Below are positions 35,493 to 44,070 of a stretch of DNA of 64,000 nucleotides, in pieces. The notes beneath the pieces were generated by a model. The model saw nothing but the letters and a program-made list of their open reading frames with translations, was not told where the DNA came from and did not search any database. Each line of letters starts with the position of its first letter. The stretch's first letter is position 1. The position numbers and the translations under genes were made by a program. The DNA is from Deltaproteobacteria bacterium (GTDB lineage: Bacteria > Desulfobacterota > Desulfomonilia > UBA1062), in assembly GCA_018433085.1 (NCBI GenBank), contig JAHDRW010000012.1:84606-148605 (forward strand), read 5' to 3'.

Positions 35493-36770
35493 ATGCAGGG
35501 TGTATGGTACCTGAATGAACAATCCCTGTTTCTGAGGTTCGGCATCGCTCTGCTCATCGGCATCCTCGTGGGCATGCAGCGGGAGTACTCCTTTGGTGAA
35601 CCGGAAAAGGAGCACGCCGCGGGCGTCCGCACCTTCGCGCTCATGGGGCTCATCGGCTGCGCATCGGCGCTCGCGTCGGATTTTCTCAGTTCTCCGTGGC
35701 CCTTCGTGGCCGTTCTCTTCGTGCTTGGCGCATTCTTCTCCGTCACGTACTTTGTAGACGCGTGGAAGGGGCAGGCAGGTCTCACCACAGAGATCTCGGC
35801 CCTGATAACCGTCCTGATCGGGGCATTGGTCTACTGGGGAAAGATCAAGCTCGGGATCGCCCTGGGTGTGACCACCACGGTTCTGCTCTCCATCAAGCCC
35901 GAGATGCACCGGTTCGTCCATCGTATCACCCGGGACGACCTCTATGCGGCGCTCAAGTTCGCGGTCATCACCGCCATCGTGCTGCCCATCCTGCCGAACG
36001 AGAACTTCGGACCGCCGCCGTTCGACGTCTTCAACCCCTTTGTCGTCTGGCTCCTGGTGGTCTTTATCTCGGGCATCAATTTCGTGGGGTATATCCTCAT
36101 CCAGATACTGGGTGCCCAGAAGGGGATGGGGCTGACCGGGTTTCTGGGAGGCATCGCGTCCAGCACGGCCGTCACGCTGGGCATATCACAGCAGAGCAGA
36201 CGGGAACACGGCCTTGCCCGCCCGTTTGCCATGGCCCTGCTCATCGCCTGGACCGTCATGTTCGCCCGGCTGATCGTCATCGTGGCGGTGCTGAACCGGG
36301 ACCTTGCCGCCCTGCTCTGGCGTCCGCTGATCGTCCCGATTCTGGTTGGCGCTGCCTACGCGTCTTTTCTTTTTGTCCTGCACAGAAGCGAGCGCACGCC
36401 GGAAATGAAGATCAAAAACCCGTTCGAGCTCTGGCCTGCCATCACCTTCGGGGCCGTGTTCACCCTGATCCTCTTCGCGGCGAAGTCGGCACAGATCTAC
36501 TTCGGCGACAGCGGCATCTATATCACCAGCTTTGTCACCGGCCTTGCGGATGTCGATGCCATAACGCTCTCCCTGGCAGAGCTGAGCCATTCGACATCCG
36601 GGATCGCACCCGCCACGGCCGCCAGGGCGGTCGTGTTCGCGACCCTGGCCAACACCCTTCTCAAGGGCATGTTCGTCTTCGCTATCGGCTCGCCCGACCT
36701 CAGGCGCACGATCCTGCCCGGATTTCTCTTTCTCATGGGTTCGGTGGTCATCGCGGTGTTCCTGACCTGA
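35493..36770 (+). CDS. MgtC/DUF4010 family membrane protein
   Basis: The 425-residue protein has a MgtC-like N-terminal part (FGIALLIGILVGMQREYSFGE, then GVRTFALMGLIGC) followed by a DUF4010 region with further membrane segments, ending TAARAVVFATLANTLLKGMFVFAIGSPDLR. About twelve segments in total. MgtC itself affects Mg2+ homeostasis and ATP synthase in pathogens; the two-domain form is widespread in environmental bacteria and has no settled role. The ATG follows CAGGAGG. Confidence 0.88.
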   Translation: MQGVWYLNEQSLFLRFGIALLIGILVGMQREYSFGEPEKEHAAGVRTFALMGLIGCASALASDFLSSPWPFVAVLFVLGAFFSVTYFVDAWKGQAGLTTEISALITVLIGALVYWGKIKLGIALGVTTTVLLSIKPEMHRFVHRITRDDLYAALKFAVITAIVLPILPNENFGPPPFDVFNPFVVWLLVVFISGINFVGYILIQILGAQKGMGLTGFLGGIASSTAVTLGISQQSRREHGLARPFAMALLIAWTVMFARLIVIVAVLNRDLAALLWRPLIVPILVGAAYASFLFVLHRSERTPEMKIKNPFELWPAITFGAVFTLILFAAKSAQIYFGDSGIYITSFVTGLADVDAITLSLAELSHSTSGIAPATAARAVVFATLANTLLKGMFVFAIGSPDLRRTILPGFLFLMGSVVIAVFLT

Positions 36771-36904
36771 TCGGGGCCGGCAGGGGACGCCGGGCAGCAG
36801 GGAGCCTGATTGAAAATCTCCGTTCGATCCGGTATCATATCGCTTGGCGCATGTTTCTTTACGGATATCCATGCGCATTGCCGTAAAAGGCAGAGGAGGT
36901 GGTT

Positions 36905-38467
36905 ATGAAAATAAGCAGTGTCAGTCAGATACGGGCAATGGACGGCTCGGCCGTCACGGCCTATGGAATCGCCGAGCCCCTCCTGATGGAGAATGCCGGA
37001 CTGGCGGCGTGTGCGGTGCTGGAAAGAGAGCTGGGAATCCTGGGAAAGACCTTTCTCGTCTTCTGCGGCGGAGGCAACAACGGTGGAGACGGGTTCGTGG
37101 CGGCGAGAAAGATTCACTCGATGGGAGGTACGCCCCTGGTGTTCATCCTGAGTGATCCGGGCAAGTACCGTGGCCCGGCAAAGGCCAACCTGGATACCCT
37201 GTCGAGGCTGCCCGTCTCGGTTGCCGGGCTCGATTCACTTCAGAGCGCCCTCGATGCGCTTTCCCGGTGCGACGGGGTTGTCGACGCCATGCTCGGCACG
37301 GGCATCGACCGGGAGGTGACGGGTATCTACGCGACTGTCATCGAGGCAATCAACAAGAGCGGCAGGCCCGTGCTCAGCCTCGACATTCCGTCCGGGGTCA
37401 ACGGCGATACCGGCAGAATCATGGGCTGCGCGGTAGCGGCGGATTTTACCGTGACCTTCGGACTGCCCAAGATCGGCAACCTGCTCATGCCGGGCTATGC
37501 CCTGTGCGGCCGGCTCTCTGTCAGTCATATCTCGTTTCCGCCCGAGCTCTACGACACCGAATCCATTCACATAGCGGTCAACGACCCTCCCGCCCTTCCC
37601 CCGAGGAATCCCGCGGGATACAAGGGCAGCTTCGGAAAGGCCCTCTTCATTGCGGGCGCGGCAGGCTATTACGGGGCGCCCTACCTCTCCGCAATGTCCT
37701 TTCTCAAGGCCGGCGGGGGCTACTCCTGTCTGGCATGCCCCGAGAGCGTCGTCCCCTTCATCGCCTCCAAGGGCAGCGAGATCGTGTTCTTTCCCCAGAA
37801 GCAGACCTCGGACGGGAGTATTTCGTACGAAAACAAGGAAACCCTGATTGCGCTGTCACAGGACATGGATGTCGTGATCATCGGACCCGGTCTTTCCCTG
37901 AACCAGGAGACCGCCCAGCTCGCGCGGGAGCTGACCGTCGCGATCGACAAGCCCGTGCTCGTCGATGCTGACGGCATCACCGCCCTGAGCAGGGATATCG
38001 ACATCCTGAAGCGCAGATCCCCCACCGTGCTCACGCCCCACCTGGGCGAGATGGCGAGGATCACGGGCCTGGACACGGCCCGGATCGATGCGGACAAGGC
38101 GGGAATATTGACGGAGACGTGCAGGGATCTGGGCTCCATCATCGTGCTCAAGGGCGCCAATTCCCTCATCGGGTACCCTGACGGCCGCGTGCTCGTCAAC
38201 GTGAGCGGCAACTGCGGGATGGCAACCGCAGGTTCGGGGGATGCGCTCACCGGCACCATAGCCGCCATGATGGGCCTTGGGCTCGATATCGATTCCGCCG
38301 CGGCCAAGGGGGTATTCATCCACGGAGCGGCAGGCGACCTGGCGGCAGCGGACACGGGACAGGACGGCATGACCGCGCAGGACATCCTCGAGCATCTTCC
38401 CCGGGCCCTCCAGATGGATCGCGAGGGCGGTTTCCGGGACCTCTATCCCGGGATCGACCTGGTGTAG
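36905..38467 (+). CDS. nnr: Bifunctional NAD(P)H-hydrate epimerase/dehydratase
   Basis: The 520-residue protein joins the YjeF N-terminal epimerase domain (GGGNNGGDGFVAARKI near residues 55-70) to the ribokinase-like dehydratase domain ending NCGMATAGSGDALTG with D446 as the likely catalytic aspartate. It repairs damaged NADHX and NADPHX: the first part epimerises R to S forms, the second dehydrates S-NAD(P)HX with ADP. GAGGAGG is 5 bp before ATG 36905. Length and domain order are normal for the fused enzyme. Confidence 0.95.
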   Translation: MKISSVSQIRAMDGSAVTAYGIAEPLLMENAGLAACAVLERELGILGKTFLVFCGGGNNGGDGFVAARKIHSMGGTPLVFILSDPGKYRGPAKANLDTLSRLPVSVAGLDSLQSALDALSRCDGVVDAMLGTGIDREVTGIYATVIEAINKSGRPVLSLDIPSGVNGDTGRIMGCAVAADFTVTFGLPKIGNLLMPGYALCGRLSVSHISFPPELYDTESIHIAVNDPPALPPRNPAGYKGSFGKALFIAGAAGYYGAPYLSAMSFLKAGGGYSCLACPESVVPFIASKGSEIVFFPQKQTSDGSISYENKETLIALSQDMDVVIIGPGLSLNQETAQLARELTVAIDKPVLVDADGITALSRDIDILKRRSPTVLTPHLGEMARITGLDTARIDADKAGILTETCRDLGSIIVLKGANSLIGYPDGRVLVNVSGNCGMATAGSGDALTGTIAAMMGLGLDIDSAAAKGVFIHGAAGDLAAADTGQDGMTAQDILEHLPRALQMDREGGFRDLYPGIDLV

Positions 38468-38774
38468 GCAAAGGGCCGGGAAAAAATGAACACTTGAGTT
38501 CTCGTGCCCGGGATTGATAAAATAACAAACGGTTTCACGGGCTCATCGCTGTAATCATGGCAGATCATCGATAAATGCTGCCGGTGTCCTGCCCACAAGC
38601 CGTGCACGGCATGATCAACCCGTATTTGATTTCGCAGGGGGTCCGATTGGAAATCCAGTCGCCTGCTTCGTTTCTCATGCACTGAAACCGGGTGGCATCA
38701 GGGAACGCCTGCCGATGTTCCTGATGTTCGTCGGCTTAAGGGGCCGCCCGGTAATTTCTTAGCTGGAGGCTGTT
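38468..38774 (+). other. Intergenic region before the methyltransferase gene
   Basis: These 307 bases hold no recognisable gene. A weak promoter-like pair (TTGAGT and TAAAAT, 18 bp apart, near 38494-38523) and a TGGAGG ribosome site at the end are the only signals I see. Confidence 0.4.
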
Positions 38775-39524
38775 ATGATGTTACGTGAACTTATCCAGAA
38801 ACAGGGGGAGGTTCTCTTTCGATACCGGGGTTACATGCCCTTATTCCTGGTCCCTGCGATGTTTTTCGTTCTGCAGGATTCCGAGTGGATAGAAAACCGG
38901 TTCGGGGACTTCGTCGACGATGTATACGACTGGTGCTGTTTCGGGATCAGTGTGGCGGGTGTAGCACTGAGGGCGGCAACCGTGGGTTGCGTTTCCCGGC
39001 GGACATCCGGCCGCAACACGAAAAAGGGCCAGGTAGCGGACGAGCTGAATATGACGGGGATGTACTCGATCGTTCGCCACCCGCTCTATCTCGCCAACGT
39101 GATCATCATGTTCGGGTTTCTGCTCGCCACCGGGAGCATATGGCTGATGGTAGTGTGTCTGCTGGCCTGTTGCCTGCATTACGAGCGGATTGCCTGCGCT
39201 GAAGAGTCTTTTCTCATGGAGAGCTTTGGCTCACGATACCGGGCGTGGGCGGACAGGACCCCGGCGTTCCTCCCCCGGGCATCCCTCTGGGTGCCCCCCA
39301 CCCGCGGGTTCTGCTGGCGGACCGCCCTGAAGCGGGAGTATCTGACCGCGTTCGGGGTGGTCGTGGCGTTCACCCTGCTGGACTATGCAGAGGATCTGCT
39401 GGCTCTGGGCCGCGTGGAGCTCGAGACCGAGACAACGGTCCTCTTTGCCTGCGCCTTCTTCGCGTTCCTGCTGATACGATACCTGCGCAAAAGAACCCGG
39501 CTGCTCCACATTGCCGGACGATGA
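38775..39524 (+). CDS. Membrane methyltransferase of the ICMT/PEMT type
   Basis: The 249-residue membrane protein has the motif GMYSIVRHPLYLANVIIMFGF followed about 50 residues later by E and SRYRAW, as in isoprenylcysteine carboxyl methyltransferases and phospholipid N-methyltransferases. These use S-adenosylmethionine at the membrane; the substrate (a lipid or a prenyl-like compound) cannot be named. The C-terminal 60 residues add two more membrane segments beyond the usual core. Two adjacent ATG codons (38775, 38778) follow TGGAGG. Confidence 0.8.
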   Translation: MMLRELIQKQGEVLFRYRGYMPLFLVPAMFFVLQDSEWIENRFGDFVDDVYDWCCFGISVAGVALRAATVGCVSRRTSGRNTKKGQVADELNMTGMYSIVRHPLYLANVIIMFGFLLATGSIWLMVVCLLACCLHYERIACAEESFLMESFGSRYRAWADRTPAFLPRASLWVPPTRGFCWRTALKREYLTAFGVVVAFTLLDYAEDLLALGRVELETETTVLFACAFFAFLLIRYLRKRTRLLHIAGR

Positions 39525-40085
39525 ACGCGCCCGCCGGGGCGGCTGCCGTCTCGGCGGATCAACCCTCGGAAGAATACCGGTCCGATTTTTTCTTTGAGGT
39601 TGATACACAAGGCCATGTCCGGGGCACATCGAGAACCTCCGCTGCTGCGGTTGTCCCATGCTGCGCCAGCACCGGGAGCAGGGAGATCACTCCGTCCAGT
39701 GAGCGCGTTCACGGGCTGCGGTCCGCCCTTTTCGATCTTTTTTTTTATTTTTCACTCATGATAATTTTCCCCTCGGACGATAAGAGAGGTAACAAAAAAA
39801 TACTCTCTTCATAACTGCCAAGACGCTTTTAGCTTCTTGGTTTTTTTTTGCCCTGCCACCGGTTTTTTCCAAAGCCGCCGATACCGGTGAAGCCCTTTGT
39901 CGAGACCCCGCAAGAACATTTTCCACAGGAAGACCCTTCCCGGTAAATTTCCGGATTGTCCATGCTATTGAGATCACTCACTCAAGGGGGATTATGTGTT
40001 TGAGGAGGCACTGCTTTCCCAGCCCAGGACCACGCGGTCGGGCATAACCCGCTGATCGACCGTTATCCTGAAGAAAGGAAGCCTG
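39525..40085 (+). other. Long intergenic region with terminator
   Basis: These 561 bases have several T-rich runs (39727-39742, 39841-39849) and the terminator described separately. No gene is supported; a + frame of 189 codons crossing the end of the methyltransferase is out of frame with it and shows no family likeness. GAAAGGAAG forms the ribosome site of the next gene. Confidence 0.5.
39818..39849 (+). terminator. Strong intrinsic terminator
   Basis: CCAAGA (39818-39823) pairs with TCTTGG (39835-39840), with two inner GC pairs possible, and is followed directly by nine T. It lies about 290 bp after the methyltransferase stop, so it ends that transcript or an unseen short RNA. Confidence 0.75.
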
Positions 40086-40874
40086 ATGACATCGCAACGG
40101 TATTTCAATGGGATGCATATGAGGATAGCCCAAGCCCCCGCCCAGAGGGACACGATCTTTTACATCCACGGACTGGGCGAATCGGGCCTGTGCCTCGAAG
40201 GCATAATGGGCCACCAGCTCCTCAAGGGATTCACCCACCTTTCCGCCGACCTCCCCGGTTACGGCAAGAGCCCATGGCCCGAGGAACCCCTGAGCCTTTC
40301 CCGGTACGCGGATCTGCTGGAGGAACACCTCTCCTTGCTGAATGCCGGGCAGATCGTCCTCGTCGGGCATTCCATGGGCGGCGTCATCGGCACTCTGCTC
40401 TGCGAACGCCATCCCGAACGCGTGCGTCTGTTCATCGATGTGGAGGGAAACATTTCCCTTGAAGACTGCACCTTCAGCTGCATCATCGCGGCCCACGGCT
40501 TCGATGAATTCGCCCGGAGCGACTTCGGTCGATTCCGCGACGAAATCTATGAAAGGGGCATCCGTGAGCGGGCGCTGAGGTTGTATCATGCCGGCCTCCT
40601 CATGTGCGACCCCCGGTCGATTTACGCGAACAGCCTCGAGCTCGTGAATCTTTCCGAGAGCGAGGAGCTTGCCGGAAGGCTCGGATCCTTGAAGACCCCG
40701 GTTTCCTATGTCTGGGGTGATACGGGTGGAACAGGAGAATACTCGCTCGGGCTGCTGCGTGCCCGGGAGATCCCCCTGGTCTCCGTGCAGGACGCGGGAC
40801 ACTGGCCCTTTATCGATCAGCCCGATGCATGTGCGGAAACCATTCTGGATATCATCGGCCGTTTTGACAGATAG
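40086..40874 (+). CDS. Alpha/beta hydrolase
   Basis: The 262-residue protein has the oxyanion region YIHGLGESG, the nucleophile S96 in GHSMGG, and a late histidine in DAGHWPFID. The short form without an extra lid insertion resembles esterases and thioesterases of the same family. There is no signal peptide, so it is cytoplasmic. The ATG at 40086 follows GAAAGGAAG. The small unknown gene starts 54 bp downstream. The substrate cannot be predicted. Confidence 0.85.
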   Translation: MTSQRYFNGMHMRIAQAPAQRDTIFYIHGLGESGLCLEGIMGHQLLKGFTHLSADLPGYGKSPWPEEPLSLSRYADLLEEHLSLLNAGQIVLVGHSMGGVIGTLLCERHPERVRLFIDVEGNISLEDCTFSCIIAAHGFDEFARSDFGRFRDEIYERGIRERALRLYHAGLLMCDPRSIYANSLELVNLSESEELAGRLGSLKTPVSYVWGDTGGTGEYSLGLLRAREIPLVSVQDAGHWPFIDQPDACAETILDIIGRFDR

Positions 40875-40928
40875 CCTTTGTCCTCCGGTGTCTGCCACCG
40901 GATACGAGAGAAAAGAGGAAAATGAGTG

Positions 40929-41225
40929 ATGAAGGGGAAAAGGCTCATAAAGCAGGGCCAGAAGATTCCGGTCAGGTTCAGTTTTCGCGAGCGGGATCTC
41001 ATCTGCGAGCACGTCTTTGCAGAGCCCGATCTCACGGACCGGCTGAGGCTCAACCTCCTGGACCGGGATAAGATCGTGGTGAAATACAGTCTGGATGAGC
41101 TCAACGGACTCCTGGAGTCGATCTCCGCGAAGGCGAACCATACCTCGGATGCGGGCCTGGAGAAAGAGCTCGACAGGATCTTTGACCATATCATCCAGAT
41201 CTGCAGCACTTACACGGAGAAATAA
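40929..41225 (+). CDS. Unknown small protein
   Basis: The 98-residue protein is charged and probably alpha-helical in its C-terminal half (LDELNGLLESISAKANH..., LEKELDRIFDHII). It has no signal peptide or membrane segment and no motif I recognise. It starts at ATG 40929, with a GTG just in front in the same frame. The neighbouring hydrolase may share its transcript; the LysE exporter converges with only 13 bp between. Confidence 0.6.
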   Translation: MKGKRLIKQGQKIPVRFSFRERDLICEHVFAEPDLTDRLRLNLLDRDKIVVKYSLDELNGLLESISAKANHTSDAGLEKELDRIFDHIIQICSTYTEK

Positions 41226-41238
41226 GGCTTCGCCTGTG

Positions 41239-41859
41239 TCACGAGGCCATGAAACGAACCGCGTCACGCACAAGCACGACTGCGAACAGCCACAGGAGGA
41301 CCCCCAGGGTCATCATGCACAGGCGGTATGCCCTCCCCTGCAGCAGGTGGCGTGTTCGCCCCGCCAGGAGAGATAAAACCGCCTTTGAGCCGACGAGAAA
41401 CACGTAGAACCCGGCCACGAACGATCCGGCTCCGAGCATGCCTTCTTGGAACGCCCTGATCACCATGGGCGATCCCACCGTCATCCAGAAAAGGTACGGG
41501 TGGGGATTGAGCAGATTGGCGATCACTCCCTTTCTCAGCGATTGTATGTCTTCGCCCGGGCCGGCCTGTGAAGCCTCGCAGGAGAAAAAGGTCTCGTAGC
41601 CCAGGTAGGCGACAAACCCGGCACCGAGAAACGAAATCATCCCCATGACCAGGGGGGACCCGGCCAGACGTGCAATCACGAACAGTGACAGGATCACGAT
41701 GGGAAGGTCGGTAATCAGCGGAGCGAACGCGACCCGTATTCCCGCCCTGCTGCCGTGCTGCAGGGTCTCGGTCAGTACGAGCGTGATCAGAGGCCCGGGC
41801 GCGAGCCCGGCGGAAAGACCGAAGACAATCCCTGACACAAGATACGCGGCCACATCCAT
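41239..41859 (-). CDS. LysE-family amino acid exporter
   Basis: The 206-residue protein has six membrane segments and the LysE opening GLSAGLAPGPLITLVLTETL followed by SRAGIRVAFAPLITDLPIV, the family signature. LysE/RhtB proteins export amino acids or related compounds. The start at 41859 was chosen because it begins the first membrane segment; the 31 residues upstream in frame look non-coding. Family member and substrate unknown. No regulator of the ArgP type is adjacent. Confidence 0.88.
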   Translation of the reverse strand: MDVAAYLVSGIVFGLSAGLAPGPLITLVLTETLQHGSRAGIRVAFAPLITDLPIVILSLFVIARLAGSPLVMGMISFLGAGFVAYLGYETFFSCEASQAGPGEDIQSLRKGVIANLLNPHPYLFWMTVGSPMVIRAFQEGMLGAGSFVAGFYVFLVGSKAVLSLLAGRTRHLLQGRAYRLCMMTLGVLLWLFAVVLVRDAVRFMAS

Positions 41860-42023
41860 AACCCCTCTCTTTCCTTTATATTCACAAAGGCAACCCGCGG
41901 GCAAGCGCTGACCTTCAGGCAGGAAATATTGTGACCGGCAATGTCGCCCCATCGTCCCGCCGTCGGACGGATCCGAAAGGGAAAAGATGAAATGTGAACC
42001 CGTCCCCGAATTGAGGAATATGC

Positions 42024-42052
42024 TTGATAATGAAAGGCTTTGATTTTAGATT
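42024..42052 (+). promoter_or_regulatory. Promoter of the universal stress protein gene
   Basis: TTGATA (42024-42029) and TAGATT (42047-42052) are 17 bp apart, placing the start of the transcript near 42060, about 26 bases before the ATG. Confidence 0.5.
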
Positions 42053-42085
42053 GATCACTATCAGTGTGTATTGAGAGGAGGATCC

Positions 42086-42517
42086 ATGTTTGAGACAATA
42101 CTCTACCCCACGGATTTTTCGGATGTGGCCCAGAAGGCTCTCGTCTATATCGATCAGCTCAAGTCCGCCGGGACGAAGAAGGTGGTCATCGTCCATGTCA
42201 TCGACTCCCGGACCATGGACCTGCTCGTGTATGCCCCTGCGAGCTACATGACCATCGAGAAAGACCTGCGGGAGGATGCGGAAAGCAAGATCGAGTTCAT
42301 GAAAAAGCACCTGGAGAAGAGCGGGTTTTCCGTGAGCGTTCGGGTCGAGATCGGGATCCCCTCGAACAAAATCCTCAAGCTTGAAGAGCAGGAAGACGTC
42401 TCGTTGATCGTGCTGGGTTCCCACGGCAAGAGCAACCTCAAGGAGATGTTCCTCGGATCGGTTTCCGAGAGCGTCATCCGGTCCGCCCGCAAACCCGTGC
42501 TCGTCGTGAAACGGTAA
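42086..42517 (+). CDS. Universal stress protein (UspA family)
   Basis: The 143-residue protein is one complete Usp domain: it starts FETILYPTDFSDVA and has the ATP-binding motif GSHGKSNLKEMFLGSVS (G-x2-G-x8-G-S). Such proteins bind ATP and support survival under stress or starvation, though the exact mechanism varies. GAGGAGG lies before the ATG and a fair promoter precedes it. It converges on the serpin gene with 38 bp between. Confidence 0.93.
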   Translation: MFETILYPTDFSDVAQKALVYIDQLKSAGTKKVVIVHVIDSRTMDLLVYAPASYMTIEKDLREDAESKIEFMKKHLEKSGFSVSVRVEIGIPSNKILKLEEQEDVSLIVLGSHGKSNLKEMFLGSVSESVIRSARKPVLVVKR

Positions 42518-42555
42518 TCGCCTGACCGGGCTTGAGGGGATCGTTAAACGCCTTT

Positions 42556-44022
42556 TCAGCCGCGGGGGTCCACGAGCCTGCCCAGGAAAAGGAACAGGCC
42601 GGTTTCGTTCTCCCGGATGATGAACACGAAGGGACGGTCCGCAACAAAGACAGCCATGGTCCCGGATCCCTTGGTCATGACGGCCCCGGATGCGGCCGCC
42701 GCCTCGACGCCCTCTTCCCGCATTTCAAGGCATGCCTTGTGAACTACCGTGGTGAGAACGAGGTTTTTCCGTACCGCGATCCCGGAAAAATCCGCTTCCG
42801 GGGTAAAGGCGCTTCCCATCCCCATGGCATCCAGCGTGTCGGCGAGCTCGTGCCCGTCTGCGACGGCAAACCTTGGGAGTGAGAGCTTCGCCCTGATTTC
42901 AGGTGATCCCGCGAGCCGGTCCAGTTGCCGTCCGAACCCCTCGTGCAGCATGCCTTTCTCGAGGGCGGCCAAGTCGGCGCCCTCGCGGGGTAGCAGGATT
43001 ATCAGGGAAAACGCGCCGGTTTCAAAGGGTATTTCGATCATGTCCCCCTCATCGCAAGCCAGTGTTCTGACCATCGCCTCCCGGTGCATGAAAGGCGTCT
43101 GGACCGTCTCGTCCCCGCCAATGCGAAAGGCCCGGTTGCGGGTGTCCTCCCGGTCGAACGGTGCAAGCCATCGGCCGGAAAAATGTATCGCATCGGCAGC
43201 CACCAACTCCGTGCCCGCGTGAACCATGCCTTCTTCCAGAAGGACCGTGATCTTTCCCCGCGTCCGCTCGGCGACCCAAGCATTGATTCTTTCCCTCGCC
43301 GCTCCCGGACCGGCGGAAAAATCGACCATGAACGCCCCTGCGCCACAGCGCTGCCGCAGAAGCTCCAGATACTCCCTGCGGTATTCGTTCCCCTCTTGCA
43401 TCCACAGGGCATGGGCGATGTCCAGCGAACCGGCGGCATCCTTATGGATGAGCCCCTGCCTGAGCACGGAGATTGAAACATGAGGATCGATGCCGCCCTG
43501 ATCGAGGTGGAGAGTCGACGCCATCTCCTCCCTGGTCCGCCCCCCTGCCCCGGCATAGAGCATGGAAAGTGCGGCTGAAATGCTGCAGGGAGAAAAGAGG
43601 AGATTACCCCTGCGCGCCTTGAGGCGGGAGTACAGGTCAAGGCCGAAAAGATTGCCGCCCTCCGCTGAACGGCTCGCCCCTTCCGGGTGGCCCAGCCCGC
43701 TGACCGATCCGGTGCAGGCTGTCCTCCGGGACTCGAGGACGTCTGCCGCCGCACCCGGTACATACCCCGGATCACGACCCATCCTCATCGCACTGCCGGC
43801 ATCGCCGCAGCCCAACATAACAGCGGCCGCCAGAGCAATGACGGCGATGCAGAGGAACGCCCCGGTACAGGATGCACCCGTGATGTCTGCGCGCCCGATG
43901 CGTACTCCCGTGCACAGCCGATGAATCCTCCTTCGCGTCCGCTTCGGAGGACGAGAAGGAGGGATCACATTCCCCGCCGCTTGCGGCTTCAATAGGGTCC
44001 AGGGCTTGCCCTTAAGGTTCAT
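42556..44022 (-). CDS. Serpin (serine/cysteine protease inhibitor), predicted exported
   Basis: Residues about 122-488 form a full serpin with an inhibitory-type hinge: HKACLEMREEGVEAAAAS (429-446), where P17 is E436. The scissile bond should fall within KGSG (451-454), with K451 at P2 or P1. DRPFVFIIRE and the terminal FLGRLVDP are typical. A hydrophobic segment (about 54-71) ends VMLGC72, a possible lipobox, so the inhibitor is likely anchored outside the inner membrane. The start at 44022 follows AGGAGGG, but the first about 36 residues derive from a repeat (see 43924-44010), giving an oddly long, basic lead before the signal. It sits 48 bp after the clostripain-like protease gene. Confidence 0.88.
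   Translation of the reverse strand: MNLKGKPWTLLKPQAAGNVIPPSRPPKRTRRRIHRLCTGVRIGRADITGASCTGAFLCIAVIALAAAVMLGCGDAGSAMRMGRDPGYVPGAAADVLESRRTACTGSVSGLGHPEGASRSAEGGNLFGLDLYSRLKARRGNLLFSPCSISAALSMLYAGAGGRTREEMASTLHLDQGGIDPHVSISVLRQGLIHKDAAGSLDIAHALWMQEGNEYRREYLELLRQRCGAGAFMVDFSAGPGAARERINAWVAERTRGKITVLLEEGMVHAGTELVAADAIHFSGRWLAPFDREDTRNRAFRIGGDETVQTPFMHREAMVRTLACDEGDMIEIPFETGAFSLIILLPREGADLAALEKGMLHEGFGRQLDRLAGSPEIRAKLSLPRFAVADGHELADTLDAMGMGSAFTPEADFSGIAVRKNLVLTTVVHKACLEMREEGVEAAAASGAVMTKGSGTMAVFVADRPFVFIIRENETGLFLFLGRLVDPRG
43924..44010 (-). repeat. Palindromic repeat, copy 2, inside the serpin 5' end
   Basis: Read on the minus strand, these 87 bases start GGCAAGCCCTGGACCCT (same 17 bases as the 33.1 kb copy) and end GAAGGAGGATT. 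The right half is a strong hairpin: arms at 43949-43962 and 43927-43940 pair in 13 of 14 positions around an 8-base loop. The element is read through in frame as residues about 5-33 of the serpin. Confidence 0.6.
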
Positions 44023-44070
44023 GGACGCTCCCTCCTGTCCGATCTCAAGCACGGCCTCCCTGTTTTCTTA

